From Okeania sp. SIO1I7 (GTDB taxonomy: Bacteria; Cyanobacteriota; Cyanobacteriia; Cyanobacteriales; Microcoleaceae): DNA of 64,000 bases. Shown here piece after piece: positions 29,479 through 38,371 of the stretch (positions are counted from its first letter, which is position 1; every line of letters starts with the position of its first letter). Under the pieces are notes generated by a model. The model made no database searches. It saw nothing but the letters and a program-made list of their open reading frames with translations, and was not told the origin of the DNA. The DNA lies in the NCBI GenBank assembly GCA_010672585.1, contig JAAHGF010000008.1, positions 1-64,000 of the forward strand, in the 5' to 3' direction. The translations under genes were made by a program, and so were the position numbers.

Positions 29479-29739
29479 TCACGGTTTTGTGGCTGTATTC
29501 TGTCTTAATTTAGTAACAGTAACATCTGAAGTTACAGATATTTCCAAACCATGACCAATAAACAATCTTTCTAATTCTCTAATAGTTACTTCTGGGTGAA
29601 ATTGCAAAGCTAAACTATTTTTTTCCCAAGTAAAAGCTTGGTTTTGATACTTAGAAATCAAGGCAAGTAGAGTTGCATCAACTGGCCAATAATAGGCAAC
29701 AATAATGTTTTTTCTGATAAAGCCGAAAAAAATCATCAA
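29479..29739 (-). pseudogene. C-terminal remnant of a class I glutamine amidotransferase
   Basis: 86 residues. QNQAFTWEKNSLALQFHPEV followed by LERLFIGHGLEI matches the C-terminus of GMP-synthase-like class I amidotransferases. FHPE carries the catalytic His and Glu. ATLLALISKYQ fits the preceding family segment. The nucleophile-elbow Cys and the first ~160 residues are absent; upstream DNA is repeat. It is therefore a truncated relic, even though an ATG happens to open the frame. Confidence 0.65.
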
Positions 29740-29786
29740 GAAAGAAGGGAAAATTAGAGAGATTTTGAAGTTGATTCAATAGAGCA

Positions 29787-30054
29787 TATAGCAATTCCCA
29801 TGCTGGTGAAGTACAAAGTTAATTTATAGCGCTGTGCGCAGGCAACAGCTCCGGAAAGCAACAGCTCCGGAAGGGGGAATAAAAAACCGTTTGCGTAGCA
29901 TTCCGAAGGAATAATACAAGGTTTTTAGCTATTGGACAGTTATTGTAATTTGTAAATATGCCAGCGCACATTGCTATATTTTAGGGAGTAGGGAGTAGGG
30001 AGTAGAAAAGAAGAAAAACAACTGTACCTCAGTAACTTGAGAAACGCTATATAA
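29787..30054. mobile_element. Degenerate TATAGC-ended MITE with a nested 150-bp element
   Basis: Outer ends TATAGCAATTCCCATGCTGG and GTAACTTGAGAAACGCTATA are inverted repeats related to the 10137-10355 element. GTACAAAGTTAA / CAACTGTAC continue the match. It contains the 29827-29976 element and GGAGTAGGGAGTA repeats. Confidence 0.55.
29827..29976. mobile_element. 150-bp MITE (TAGCGCTGTGCGCAGG family), copy 2
   Basis: Appears identical to 11626-11775 over its whole length, and is flanked by TA at 29825-29826 and 29977-29978. Near-identity over 18 kb distance implies recent transposition or conversion. Confidence 0.85.
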
Positions 30055-30207
30055 TACCAAATCCGCTGATCATCCATTACGTTTTTCAAATTCCTCTCTA
30101 AGCCTTTTCCCCTCTGCCTTCTGCCTTACCTTCATATTGGTATGAAGTATTTTTGTTAGTAGTGGGAATACTAAAGTTAAACAAATAAATCCAACTAATA
30201 TCAGCTT

Positions 30208-30423
30208 ATGAATAAGAATCTAATATGGTTATTTGTCATTATAAGTATAGTTTTTGTAACTGGTGGTGACAGTTTGGAATTTGTGCCTCAACCTGTCCAA
30301 AACGCCAGCTTGCAAAGTCGAAAATTTATAGTTGGGCTATGGCCTGATTGGTTGAAGCCCAAGAATACTAATGAACGTACACAAGACGCTGTAGACGATC
30401 TGGAAAATCGTGCCGATCCATAA
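30208..30423 (+). CDS. Small secreted or membrane-anchored protein, unknown function
   Basis: 71 residues. N-terminal hydrophobic segment (LIWLFVIISIVFVTGG) acts as signal or anchor; the mature part has PVQNASLQSRKFIVGLWPDW and ends NERTQDAVDDLENRADP. The composition resembles short conserved cyanobacterial proteins that I recognise only loosely. ATG start with a weak ribosome site. Isolated between repeats. It could still be spurious, but the protein-like composition and hydrophobic N-terminus favour a gene. Confidence 0.55.
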   Translation: MNKNLIWLFVIISIVFVTGGDSLEFVPQPVQNASLQSRKFIVGLWPDWLKPKNTNERTQDAVDDLENRADP

Positions 30424-30771
30424 ATAGTAATATCATATCTTGTTGAATCCCTATAAATAAAGGGAACATGGGGGAAAGTAGGGGATAGTTTAAGCTGAGA
30501 TATTCAGGTAGGCTTCATTTTCAGTCCCGAAACCCTTCCGTTCTAATAAACTTATCCAAAGTTACCCATACATGATTGCACGCCGCTCTGGCAGCTCAGT
30601 TGCTGCTTTGCTAACGCAACACTGTGCGTTTAATGTCGCGGGGCGTTAACGTTTGCGCCCTTCATTCAACTGCCGTATGTAAAGCGTCTGGAGTTAGCAT
30701 AGCTCCTCCGGAGGAGGAAAGAGATACCCGAAGGGTGCGGGGTCGCATCCGCGCCATTCATTCTAACTCCT

Positions 30772-30799
30772 GTAGGGGCAAACGGCCGTTTGCCCCTAC
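30772..30799. repeat. Perfect 28-bp palindrome
   Basis: GTAGGGGCAAACGG and its exact inverse CCGTTTGCCCCTAC meet with no loop. It could form a cruciform or mark a repeat; not followed by a T-run. Confidence 0.7.
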
Positions 30800-30937
30800 C
30801 ACTGAGATCGAATCCGGTAGCATCGGTGTTATTCAATCTTTAAAGATAAGAGTCTATATTATAGGAGGTTTCTGGCCATTTGCTAACGCAAAGCTGCCAC
30901 TAACGCCCTGCTCGATTGTATGACGATCAACAGAATC

Positions 30938-31541
30938 AGGACTTACGCAGAGACTCTACTTATGGTGAGGGCGAATACTATTCGCCCCTACAGATGGTGG
31001 TTTGACAGTCAATTTGCTTAATTCCTGAGAATTATATTACTCCGAAGCCAACGGATTTGATATGACTCCTAGTAAATAGCCTAAATACTTGTAGCAAACA
31101 TTTATCAAATTTGTATAAGGTGAGTTGCAATGCACTGCTTCATAAAACTGATACAAAGCGTCACATCGATGCGACAAATTGATGTTTACTTCCTGCTTCT
31201 TGTGAGACCGTCGGCGGTTACTCATCCACAGGCATTGACGGGTCTTGCCCAACCGCATCTCTACACTCTATACTTACATTTAAGTCTTTGTCAATTAACA
31301 TAACTAAAAAAGTCCTCAAACCCTTACTACGCCGTTTTAGGGTAGGGAGCGGGATTTCAGGATAGGTCTATGTCTATCATAGATAGACTGCCAGAAATGC
31401 GAATAGCAGCGATTAGTGCAGAAGATACAAATTTCACCCTCGTTACTACTTACGTGTGAGAACTAGCGTATTATGTCGCTAAATTGCGCAAATTGTTAAC
31501 TAAGTCGAAACTCTACAGGTAGAGTTTTGTATGTAAGTCCT
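30938..31541. mobile_element. Possible composite family E element, 604 bp
   Basis: Left end AGGACTTACGCAGAGACTCTAC and right end CTCTACAGGTAGAG ... ATGTAAGTCCT are imperfect inverted repeats. Between them lie a GGGCGAATACTATTCGCCC hairpin and the inverted IS605 right end. Confidence 0.4.
31140..31265 (-). mobile_element. Orphan IS200/IS605-type right end
   Basis: Minus-strand AGAGATGCGGTTGGGCAAG, ATGCCTGTGGATGAGTAA and AAGAAGCAGGAAGTAAACATC match the segment after the tnpB fragment at 14150-14258. No TnpB codons accompany it here. Confidence 0.6.
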
Positions 31542-31591
31542 GAAGATATTACAATGGAGAGATCCAGAAATGATATTCCAGGGTAAATGCT

Positions 31592-32290
31592 TTGAAAGAA
31601 CTTTTGATTACTGCAACCGATACCGACGCTGGTAAAACGATATTGACCCTCGCTCTTACTGCTTATTGGCAAACTTACCATCAAGACCGGAATTTAGGCT
31701 TATTTAAACCTATTCAAACTGGCATCGGCGATCGCGAACTTTACACTCAATTATTTTCTCTAGACCAATCTCTTGACGAAATTAACCCTTTATGGTATGA
31801 AACACCAGTCGCTCCTCCTGTAGCTGCAGAACGGGAAGGTCGTCTGGTACAATTAGATGGGGTATGGTCAACTTTTGCAAGATTACGACAACAAAAAGAT
31901 TTTGTGTTAGTCGAGGGTTTAGGAGGACTAGGTTCTCCTATCACTCACGAACTTACGGTGGCAGACATAGCTAGAGATTGGCATTTACCAACTATTTTGG
32001 TTGTACCAATCAAGTTAGGCGCGATCGCTCAAACCGTAGCTAATGTTGCTCTAGCTCGTCAAATGAAGGTTAATCTCCGAGGCATTATCCTCAACTGTGT
32101 TAAACCTTGCTCAGAGCAAGAAATTGCGGACTGGACTCCTGTTGAGCTAATTCAATCCTTAACTCAAGTACAAGTATGTGGTATAATTCCACATTTGCCA
32201 GAAATTAACAACTTAGACAAATTAGCAACAGCAGCCTCTAATTTAGATTTAGAGAAGTTTTTGCCCTTACCAACCACAATCAAAAATTAA
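31592..32290 (+). CDS. bioD: Dethiobiotin synthetase
   Basis: 232 residues. Known reaction: ATP-dependent carboxylation/ring closure of 7,8-diaminopelargonate to dethiobiotin, the penultimate step of biotin synthesis. Visible: an N-terminal TATDTDAGKT phosphate-binding loop, FKPIQTG with the substrate-binding Lys, VLVEGLGGLGSPI and PTILVVPIKLGAIAQTVANV (typically GxxNHxLLT in E. coli, altered here as in cyanobacteria). A TTG start is used: AGGG lies 8 nt upstream and the only nearby ATG is followed at once by a stop. Eighteen bases downstream begins an M20 amidohydrolase, so the two are probably cotranscribed. Confidence 0.92.
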   Translation: MKELLITATDTDAGKTILTLALTAYWQTYHQDRNLGLFKPIQTGIGDRELYTQLFSLDQSLDEINPLWYETPVAPPVAAEREGRLVQLDGVWSTFARLRQQKDFVLVEGLGGLGSPITHELTVADIARDWHLPTILVVPIKLGAIAQTVANVALARQMKVNLRGIILNCVKPCSEQEIADWTPVELIQSLTQVQVCGIIPHLPEINNLDKLATAASNLDLEKFLPLPTTIKN

Positions 32291-32308
32291 TAACTCAGTA
32301 TAAAAAAT

Positions 32309-33526
32309 ATGGTTTCAACTATTCCGACTTCAAATTCTGTTACTCAATCTCAACTGCGTCCAGAAATTAGAAAACTACAACCTTTGTTAGTTGAATGGCG
32401 ACGACATCTCCATAAAAGACCAGAGCTAGGTTTCAAAGAATATTTAACAGGGGAATTTATTTGCCAAAAATTGCAAGAGTGGGGCATCGAACATCAAAAA
32501 GGAGTTGCGAAAACGGGTATCCTGGCAACTATTGACAGTGGTAAACCAGGACCTGTATTAGCTATCAGGGCAGATTTAGATGCTTTGCCAATTCAAGAAT
32601 TAAATGATGTGCCATATAGGTCAATACATAATGGTGTGATGCACGCCTGTGGCCATGACGGACATACAGCGATCGCTCTAGGTACTGCTCACTATCTCGC
32701 TACCCATCGCCAAGATTTTGATGGGATTATAAAAATCATTTTCCAGCCAGCAGAAGAAGGACCTGGAGGCGCTAAACCAATGATTGAAGCGGGGGTTTTG
32801 AAAAATCCAGATGTGGATGCCATCATTGGTTTGCACTTGTGGAATAATCTACCCCTGGGCACAGTAGGAGTCCGCAGTGGTGCTTTAATGGCAGCTACTG
32901 AAAGATTTAATTGCACAATTTTGGGCAAAGGTGGACATGGAGCGATGCCTCATCAAACTGTAGACTCTGTGGTAGTTGCAGCTCAAATTATTAATGCTTT
33001 GCAAACAATAGTAGCTCGGAATATTAATCCTCTAGATTCAGCAGTTGTGACGGTTGGGGAATTAAATGCAGGTCGAGCATTTAATGTTATTGCTGATACT
33101 GCCAGAATGGGTGGTACTGTACGTTATTTTAATTTGGCTTATCAAGATTATTTTGCTAAACGAATTGAGCAAGTTATTGCTGGAGTTTGTGAAAGTCATG
33201 GAGCGAGTTATGAATTTAATTATATTCCTCTTTATCCTCCGTTAATTAACGATCGAAAAATGGCAGATTTGGTTAAAAGTGTAGCTGAATTATTAGTAGA
33301 AACTCCTGCGGGTGTTGTACCAGAATGTCAAACTATGGGGGGTGAAGATATGTCATTTTTTCTGCAAGAAGTACCTGGTTGTTATTTCTTTTTAGGTTCA
33401 GCAAATGCCGAGAAAAATTTAGCTTATCCGCACCATCATCCTCGGTTTAATTTTGATGAAACTGCTCTAGGAATAGGAGTAGAAATGTTTATGCGTTGTG
33501 TGGAGAAGTTTTGTAGTCAGGGATAA
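32309..33526 (+). CDS. M20-family amidohydrolase (N-acyl amino acid / IAA-amino acid hydrolase type)
   Basis: 405 residues, normal for the M20D group. Metal and catalytic sites: HACGHDGHTA (metal His/Asp), IFQPAEEGPGGAKPMIEAG (catalytic Glu-Glu), GLHLWNNLPLG, the lid-domain KGGHGAMPHQTVD, and the C-terminal MGGEDMSFFLQ and HHHPRFNFDE. Known members hydrolyse amide-linked amino acids, such as hippurate or indoleacetyl-amino acids; the exact substrate here is unknown. Cytoplasmic. Directly after bioD; a terminator-like hairpin follows. Confidence 0.92.
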   Translation: MVSTIPTSNSVTQSQLRPEIRKLQPLLVEWRRHLHKRPELGFKEYLTGEFICQKLQEWGIEHQKGVAKTGILATIDSGKPGPVLAIRADLDALPIQELNDVPYRSIHNGVMHACGHDGHTAIALGTAHYLATHRQDFDGIIKIIFQPAEEGPGGAKPMIEAGVLKNPDVDAIIGLHLWNNLPLGTVGVRSGALMAATERFNCTILGKGGHGAMPHQTVDSVVVAAQIINALQTIVARNINPLDSAVVTVGELNAGRAFNVIADTARMGGTVRYFNLAYQDYFAKRIEQVIAGVCESHGASYEFNYIPLYPPLINDRKMADLVKSVAELLVETPAGVVPECQTMGGEDMSFFLQEVPGCYFFLGSANAEKNLAYPHHHPRFNFDETALGIGVEMFMRCVEKFCSQG

Positions 33527-33557
33527 TTTTTTTTGCTCGAATAACGTTTTGATTTTT

Positions 33558-33590
33558 AACCGGATTTGTCTGATAAAGTCCGGTTTCTTT
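33558..33590 (+). terminator. Probable intrinsic terminator after the bioD operon
   Basis: AACCGGA and TCCGGTT pair (7-bp perfect stem) around a 14-nt loop, followed by TCTTT. It lies 32 bp after the amidohydrolase stop. Confidence 0.5.
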
Positions 33591-33596
33591 AATATA

Positions 33597-33702
33597 GATA
33601 GCAGAAGAAGGAAGGAAAAAGGAAGAAGGAAGAAGGAAAAATGTGGCGTTGTCTGAGTTTTACGCTTTTAATATGTCCGCGCTCTTTGCTTCGACTGCTA
33701 TA
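33597..33702. mobile_element. Family F MITE, copy 2
   Basis: Ends ATAGCAGAAGAAGGAAGG and GCTTCGACTGCTATA. Interior contains AAGGAAGAAGG repeats and GTTGTCTGAGTTTTA, shared with 19741-19825. Confidence 0.6.
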
Positions 33703-33867
33703 TTACGTTTACTGTAATATCAAGCATAGACCTCTTGCAAAAGTTTTAATTAAATCAATTCAATATATGAAATCAACCATTTCATATCCCTATTCCCTAT
33801 TCCCTGACTTCTGTAAGAAGTCTTATAAAAAAAGAATGTTACGAATAATAGGAGCGATAAAAATATT

Positions 33868-34120
33868 TTACCGAATAATTAACTAATTAATAATTAAATA
33901 ATTCGCGCCTTGAAGCCTTCCCCTTTTAAGGGGAAAAAGCGGTCGTTAGCGTTTGCGATAGCATTCCGTAAGGAAAGCTTCCCGTAGGGTGGGATGGCGA
34001 GGTCTCGGAGGCATATCCAATCGACCAAGAGAAAAGAAATAATATTTCCTTATATTCAATTCCGTAGCGGTTTTAACCAGAGGTAATTATCAATTATCCA
34101 TTATCAATTATCCATTAATA
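33868..34120 (+). repeat. Family B repeat with internal module
   Basis: ACCGAATAATTAACTAATTAA arm, CCTTTTAAGGGG core, GCGGTCGTTAGCG ... GGCGAGGTCTCGGAGGCATATCCAATCGACCAAG module, CAATTCCGTAGCGGTTTTAACC, and ATTATCCATTA arm. The rest of 33703-34589 is AT-rich with no gene. Confidence 0.75.
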
Positions 34121-34589
34121 AAAGGAGATTTCCCTTTGACTAATAAGATTAAGTTATGAACTAAGAAATTGTATCGAAGCTATTTATTCTCTACGTCGCC
34201 AATCCGACGGCTCCCCTACCTGACTCCTGAGTCCTAAAACATCCCCTATATTTAGACTTTTCCTACGTTAATTAAAAATAGATAAATAGACTTATTTTTT
34301 CAGATTTTTTGCTAGTACTAAAAATCATATTTTATCCGGCTTAAATTCCTTAATTTCCTGTGCTTGAGTTTATAGGTTTATTTACGCAAATAAGGATTTT
34401 TGTTAACTTAGTAAATCTCCCTTGTCAAATTTTTTGTTTATATTAAACTATAAAAGTTAGACAGATAAAGCTACTTTGAAAAAAAGATGTTTTTATCTAA
34501 ATAAAGTATTAAGAATAATCAAAACATCTGAAATATACACTTACATAGTCAGTAGCTAAACTTGCGATTACAAATAATTCAGAATATTT

Positions 34590-35240
34590 ATGAAAAATAA
34601 CATCAAGCAAAAGCCAAATTACCTAAGAATATTAACAATTACTTCTCTATCTTTATTAGGAAGTCAAATACCAACTATTGCCATGGCAGACCAGTGGACT
34701 CCATGGGTTAACCAGACCAATGAAATATTACTTGCTCAACAACAAGTTTGTCAGCTTCAGTCTTCACCAGCAGATACCCGTGCAGGTGTAGATTTCCGAG
34801 ACCAGCCAAATGGAGGTAGAAATATTGCCTTTTTTAATAATGGTACTTCTGTAACAGTCATCAACAGGTCTAATGATGGACAATGGACACAAGTAATTGG
34901 ACCGAATAATTCTCAAGGTTGGGTATATACTCCCTATCTGCAAAATTGCAATACACGCTCTGGTTCACAACTACCCGACACAGGGAATAGAACAGGTGGA
35001 GTACCAGTAGGAACAATTTGTCGGGCAATAGGTTCCCCCGAATATCCGAATATTCCAGTGCGAAATTTTCCCAATGCCAAAGGTTATAATATGTCTTTCA
35101 ATTTTGCTAAAAATACTCAACTGAGAGTTACTGAACCACCAGCAGGACAAGAGTCTCAGGCAAAGTGGGTTTATGTTCAATCAGTACAAACTCCTCAACA
35201 AATGGGGTGGGTATGGAGACCTTATATCCAATGTAATTAG
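34590..35240 (+). CDS. Secreted protein with two SH3-like (SH3b) domains
   Basis: 216 residues. Signal peptide over about residues 10-33 ends near AMA|DQ, so it is periplasmic or secreted. Residues ~58-113 form one bacterial SH3 repeat (AGVDFRDQPNGGRNIAFFNNG, GWVYTPYLQNC) and ~145-216 a second (IPVRNFPNAKGYNMSFNFAKN, GWVWRPYIQC). Each domain carries a cysteine pair that could bridge. Known role: SH3b domains bind peptidoglycan peptides or ligands in envelope proteins. No enzyme domain is attached. Monocistronic. Confidence 0.8.
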   Translation: MKNNIKQKPNYLRILTITSLSLLGSQIPTIAMADQWTPWVNQTNEILLAQQQVCQLQSSPADTRAGVDFRDQPNGGRNIAFFNNGTSVTVINRSNDGQWTQVIGPNNSQGWVYTPYLQNCNTRSGSQLPDTGNRTGGVPVGTICRAIGSPEYPNIPVRNFPNAKGYNMSFNFAKNTQLRVTEPPAGQESQAKWVYVQSVQTPQQMGWVWRPYIQCN

Positions 35241-35249
35241 CTGATTCAA

Positions 35250-35387
35250 GAATTTAGAATTTAGAATTTAGAATTTAGAATTTAGAATTACCTCTCCTTC
35301 AAAAGAAGAGGATTGACGAACAGGAAAATTTTTATTTATTATCCCCTTAAAAGGGGAGGCTTTAAACCACAATATTTCGGTAATGTA
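35250..35387 (-). repeat. Family B-related repeat with AGAATTT tandem arm
   Basis: Six AGAATTT units replace the usual TAATAAT arm, then ACCTCTCC, GAAGAGGATTGAC, the CCCCTTAAAAGGGGAGGCTT core and TATTTCGGTAA. Its closest relative is 42594-42722. Confidence 0.65.
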
Positions 35388-35540
35388 TAAGAAGGTCTGA
35401 CGGTCAACAACAACAAATATTTTTGGTACGGTCATTGACTCAGGAAGCTGATATTTTCTGTTTTGATGAGCCTTTTTTTTTGATTGACAGAATACGGAAA
35501 ATATTATTTGTATCTGTCTTGTTTTGGGATATATATTAAT

Positions 35541-36017
35541 ATGAACTCAACAGAAAATATCACCATTCAACATCTATCTGAGAAAGAGATAAAGCTAATG
35601 CAAGACTTGCTCAATGTTTTTGGTGATGCGTTTGATGAAGTGGAAACTTATTGCAAAGTCCAGCCTAAAACTGATTACCTTCATAAGCTACTCAGTAGAG
35701 ATTATTTTATTGTGTTGGTCGCATTAAAACATGGACAGGTGGTGGGTGGTCTGGCAGCATATGAACTACAAAAATTTGAGCAAGAACGCAGCGAAATTTA
35801 TATATATGATTTGGCGGTATCCACTGAATACCGTCGCCAAGGTATAGCAATGGCGCTCATTGACGCACTCAAGAGTATAGCTGTCGATCGGGGAGCTTAT
35901 GTTATCTTCGTTCAAGCTGACTACGGTGACGATCCGGCAATAGAGTTATATAGAAAAGTTGGGGGTGTAAGGGAAGATGTTCTACACTTTGATATTGTAG
36001 TCAAAAAAGATTATTGA
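35541..36017 (+). CDS. AAC(3)-I-type GNAT acetyltransferase
   Basis: 158 residues from the ATG at 35541; an earlier in-frame start at 35484 adds unconserved residues. The sequence follows gentamicin 3-N-acetyltransferase AAC(3)-I closely: [59 protein letters not shown] (acetyl-CoA binding R/QxxGxA) and [20 protein letters not shown]. Known activity of the family is acetylation of the 3-amino group of aminoglycosides. An environmental homologue may act on another amine, so resistance is not shown. First gene of an accessory patch; a broken antitoxin follows 36 bp later. Confidence 0.85.
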   Translation: MNSTENITIQHLSEKEIKLMQDLLNVFGDAFDEVETYCKVQPKTDYLHKLLSRDYFIVLVALKHGQVVGGLAAYELQKFEQERSEIYIYDLAVSTEYRRQGIAMALIDALKSIAVDRGAYVIFVQADYGDDPAIELYRKVGGVREDVLHFDIVVKKDY

Positions 36018-36053
36018 GCGATCGTTTTTGTAGATATTCTGAGGTTTTTTATC

Positions 36054-36277
36054 ATGCTAAATGTAACTATTGATGAAATTAAAAGCGATCTACTGAAATA
36101 TTTGCGTTTAGTTGAAGAGGGGGAAACGGTTGTAATTAACTGTCGCCTGCGATCGCTGAAATTAGACCTATTGCAAGTAGCAAGCAGTTACGGCCATTCG
36201 GTTTGTGTGCAGGTGAGTTTACTGTTCCAGATGATTTTGATGATCCTTTGCCGGAAGATATACTGAACGTTTTTTAG
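36054..36277 (+). pseudogene. Phd/YefM-type antitoxin with a frameshift
   Basis: MLNVTIDEIKSDLLKYLRLV is the usual N-terminus of prevent-host-death antitoxins. After about residue 33 the native frame becomes nonsense. One base over, IAEIRPIASSKQLRPFGLCA and GEFTVPDDFDDPLPEDILNV complete the normal C-terminus, with a stop at 36277. The shift occurs at CGCCTGCGATCGCTG, a HIP1 site. No cognate toxin gene is present downstream, where a family E element lies instead. Hence an orphaned, inactivated antitoxin. Confidence 0.85.
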
Positions 36278-36339
36278 GGGAAATGATAATCTTGCTAATT
36301 TATCTCCTACAGGGTGGATATCCAGAAAGTTTCCGTATT

Positions 36340-36428
36340 AGGACTTACGCAGATGCGCTATATATAGTACTTGTAACTATTGTCCAATAGTTACTGGACT
36401 CTATACATAGTGTCTTTGCGTAAGTCCT
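36340..36428. mobile_element. Family E MITE, 89 bp
   Basis: Perfect AGGACTTACGC / GCGTAAGTCCT ends. It aligns along its full length with the inverse of 49666-49754, including CTATATATAG and CTATTGTCCAATAG. Confidence 0.8.
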
Positions 36429-36471
36429 GCGTATAATAAATAGTTATACGTTATCTGAAAAGAGGTGGTAA

Positions 36472-37608
36472 ATGGTAAATTTTGATATTAGCAATATAAG
36501 AAGAATGACAAAGATGTTTGAACGGACAGCAGACTTTGACAGTTCTTTTACTTTTTATTATGACGAAACAAATAATATTAGAAAATTCTATGTGAGGGAA
36601 CTCGACTTTAATGCCTCTTTTAATTCAAATTTTGTTTTAGGTGGCTTGGTTCATGAAGGAAGCCAACCTGATATTAAACCTTTATTTGATAGACTTAACC
36701 TACAAAAGAATATTAAAGAAGCAAAATTTAAGCATATTGCTAAGGGAGAATTTCTTGACTGCTTGAAGTCTGAAAAACTGAATGTATTTTTGAAATACCT
36801 TTTGTCGGACAATGATTTATACATTCATTATTCAAGTTTAAATATTCTTTACTGGTCTATTGTTGATATTGTTGATTCTGCAATTGCGGTTAGTTCAGAA
36901 GTTACAAAGCAGTTTGGTTTATATTTTCAAAATTATTTAAAAAACGACTTATATAAGCTTGCGAAACTCGAAATTGACTCGTTCCAGGAATTATTTTATA
37001 ACTTGAATTATCCTAATATTAAAAAGGAATCAGTTTCAGAATTCATTGAAGAACTAATTTCAATATTTGACGAATATATTGATACGCAAGAATTCCATTT
37101 TGGATTAGAATCTATCAGGCAAATACTCAAAGAGGCAAATAAAAAAGATTCACTTCCATTTATAATGGATGAAAAAGATAGTTATTTGATAAAGGATTTT
37201 TTGCAATTTTATCTAAGACCTATATATTTGTTCAATAATTCAAATCATATTTTTGATAATGAGGATACTATTTCAAAAATTATTACCAGCTACAAAATTA
37301 ATGATGACGGCAAAGAAATAAAAAACTATTCCTTTGTTAATTCGCAAAGCAATTTGTTTGTTCAGGCTTCAGATGTTTTTGTTGGTTTGATGGGTAAATT
37401 TACTAATTATATAAATACCAATTCTAGGGATAAAATAATAAGCGATTTTGATTCATTATCGGAGAAGCAATTAAACAATATTGATTCTTTCATAAACTTG
37501 ATACTCAAATCTAATAACAAGAATACTGGTTTTTTGCATCAGATAGATGCTTATGAAGAACAAACAAAAATTCACCTGATACCTGAAATTAGAAGAAACC
37601 AGGCATAA
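36472..37608 (+). CDS. DUF3800-like protein, possible nuclease
   Basis: 378 residues. SFTFYYDETNNIRKFY near the N-terminus, NFVLGGLV, and NSQSNLFVQASDVFVGLMGK near the C-terminus give the acidic-residue spacing of DUF3800 proteins, which are predicted to have an RNase H-like fold. The YDE and QASD motifs supply candidate metal-binding acids. The middle is helical with no recognised domain. A strong AGAGGTGG ribosome site precedes the ATG. AT-rich, lacking HIP1 sites and set among a broken antitoxin and a toxin-antitoxin pair, so horizontal acquisition is likely. DUF3800 genes often occur near defence genes, but the function here is unproven. Confidence 0.65.
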   Translation: MVNFDISNIRRMTKMFERTADFDSSFTFYYDETNNIRKFYVRELDFNASFNSNFVLGGLVHEGSQPDIKPLFDRLNLQKNIKEAKFKHIAKGEFLDCLKSEKLNVFLKYLLSDNDLYIHYSSLNILYWSIVDIVDSAIAVSSEVTKQFGLYFQNYLKNDLYKLAKLEIDSFQELFYNLNYPNIKKESVSEFIEELISIFDEYIDTQEFHFGLESIRQILKEANKKDSLPFIMDEKDSYLIKDFLQFYLRPIYLFNNSNHIFDNEDTISKIITSYKINDDGKEIKNYSFVNSQSNLFVQASDVFVGLMGKFTNYINTNSRDKIISDFDSLSEKQLNNIDSFINLILKSNNKNTGFLHQIDAYEEQTKIHLIPEIRRNQA

Positions 37609-37704
37609 AAATTTGACTGGAGCAGACCGATAAAGTCGATCAATTTTGTTGCAAAGGTTACTTGCAGCAGCTAACTTTAACCTCGAGCTTAAAAAACAAT
37701 ACTC

Positions 37705-37746
37705 GTTTCACCTAATGAGCGATCGCTTAAAGTAATTTCCACTTGT
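37705..37746 (+). repeat. 42-bp direct repeat, left copy
   Basis: GTTTCACCTAATGAGCGATC... with 40 of 42 bases matching 39010-39051. The pair brackets the unknown gene and the DUF433/DUF5615 pair. Confidence 0.85.
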
Positions 37747-37850
37747 TACAATTTTTCTCTAAATATCCTATTTGAAAGTTTATTTTGATTTACATCAAAA
37801 TACATTTTTTCTACTGCCTGAAGAAGTGAAAAATCATTCCACTTTTCTAG

Positions 37851-37897
37851 CATTTATTGTATTTGACAATCATCTGCATTGTCAAATACAATAAATG
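37851..37897. repeat. Perfect hairpin with 20-bp arms and 7-nt loop
   Basis: CATTTATTGTATTTGACAAT, loop CATCTGC, and its exact inverse. It lies 67 bp before the next ATG. It could be a terminator, an operator or a small inverted-repeat element; T-rich sequence follows only loosely. Confidence 0.85.
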
Positions 37898-37963
37898 TGT
37901 TATTTAGTCTCGTTAACTTAGTTTTTTTCTCAAAAGTAATAGTAATAGGGAAATAGTAATTGT

Positions 37964-38305
37964 ATGAAGCGTCTTATTGACTATGTTAAAGCGATTGAGG
38001 GTACAGCCAGCCCTTATGAAATTGTTGACAGTGACTCTCAGTCAGAAACGAAACATGATTCTACAGGTAGCACTATTGAGATAACTCGGCGAGTTCACCA
38101 TTTTAGTGATGGAGTATCCGTTGAATATGAACGTGAATATGATGATGGCGCACCTTACCCTGGTTGTAAAGAGTTTTGGTATAACTACAAAATAGTTGAT
38201 CCTAATGGGTTTGAATTTGAGGGAGATACGACTAAGTTATTTCAAAGTCATTCAGAGATTCAAAATTGGTTGAAATGTAATGGAGAATCAGCTAATTCCA
38301 ATTAA
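37964..38305 (+). CDS. Unknown 113-residue acidic protein
   Basis: Not recognised. The protein is acidic and soluble-looking, with no signal peptide or membrane segment. Aromatic-rich middle: VHHFSDGVSVEYEREYDDGA, CKEFWYNYKIVDPNGFEFEG. The pattern suggests a small beta-sheet protein. It begins at an ATG 67 bp after the strong hairpin and precedes the toxin-antitoxin pair on the same strand by 66 bp. Association with that module is possible but unproven. Confidence 0.55.
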   Translation: MKRLIDYVKAIEGTASPYEIVDSDSQSETKHDSTGSTIEITRRVHHFSDGVSVEYEREYDDGAPYPGCKEFWYNYKIVDPNGFEFEGDTTKLFQSHSEIQNWLKCNGESANSN

Positions 38306-38371
38306 AGGCTAGGAAGTGCAGTATCCAATACATCTATAGCAAGATTAAAATTCATTCTGGAGTAAAGCTAT

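Larger units (their letters stand above)
30424..31591. other. Gene-free, repeat-rich gap upstream of bioD
   Basis: Contains G/C-rich repeat sequence at about 30570-30760, a perfect 28-bp palindrome (30772-30799), AATCCGGTAGCATCGGTG related to family A ends near 30809, a family E composite (30938-31541) and an inverted IS605 right end (31140-31265). The ORFs at 30624, 31037 and 31496 are repeat-derived or overlap bioD antisense. Confidence 0.5.
37609..37963. other. Gap with a 42-bp repeat and a perfect 20-bp-stem hairpin
   Basis: Contains 37705-37746, repeated at 39010-39051, and the hairpin at 37851-37897. No gene. Confidence 0.7.
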
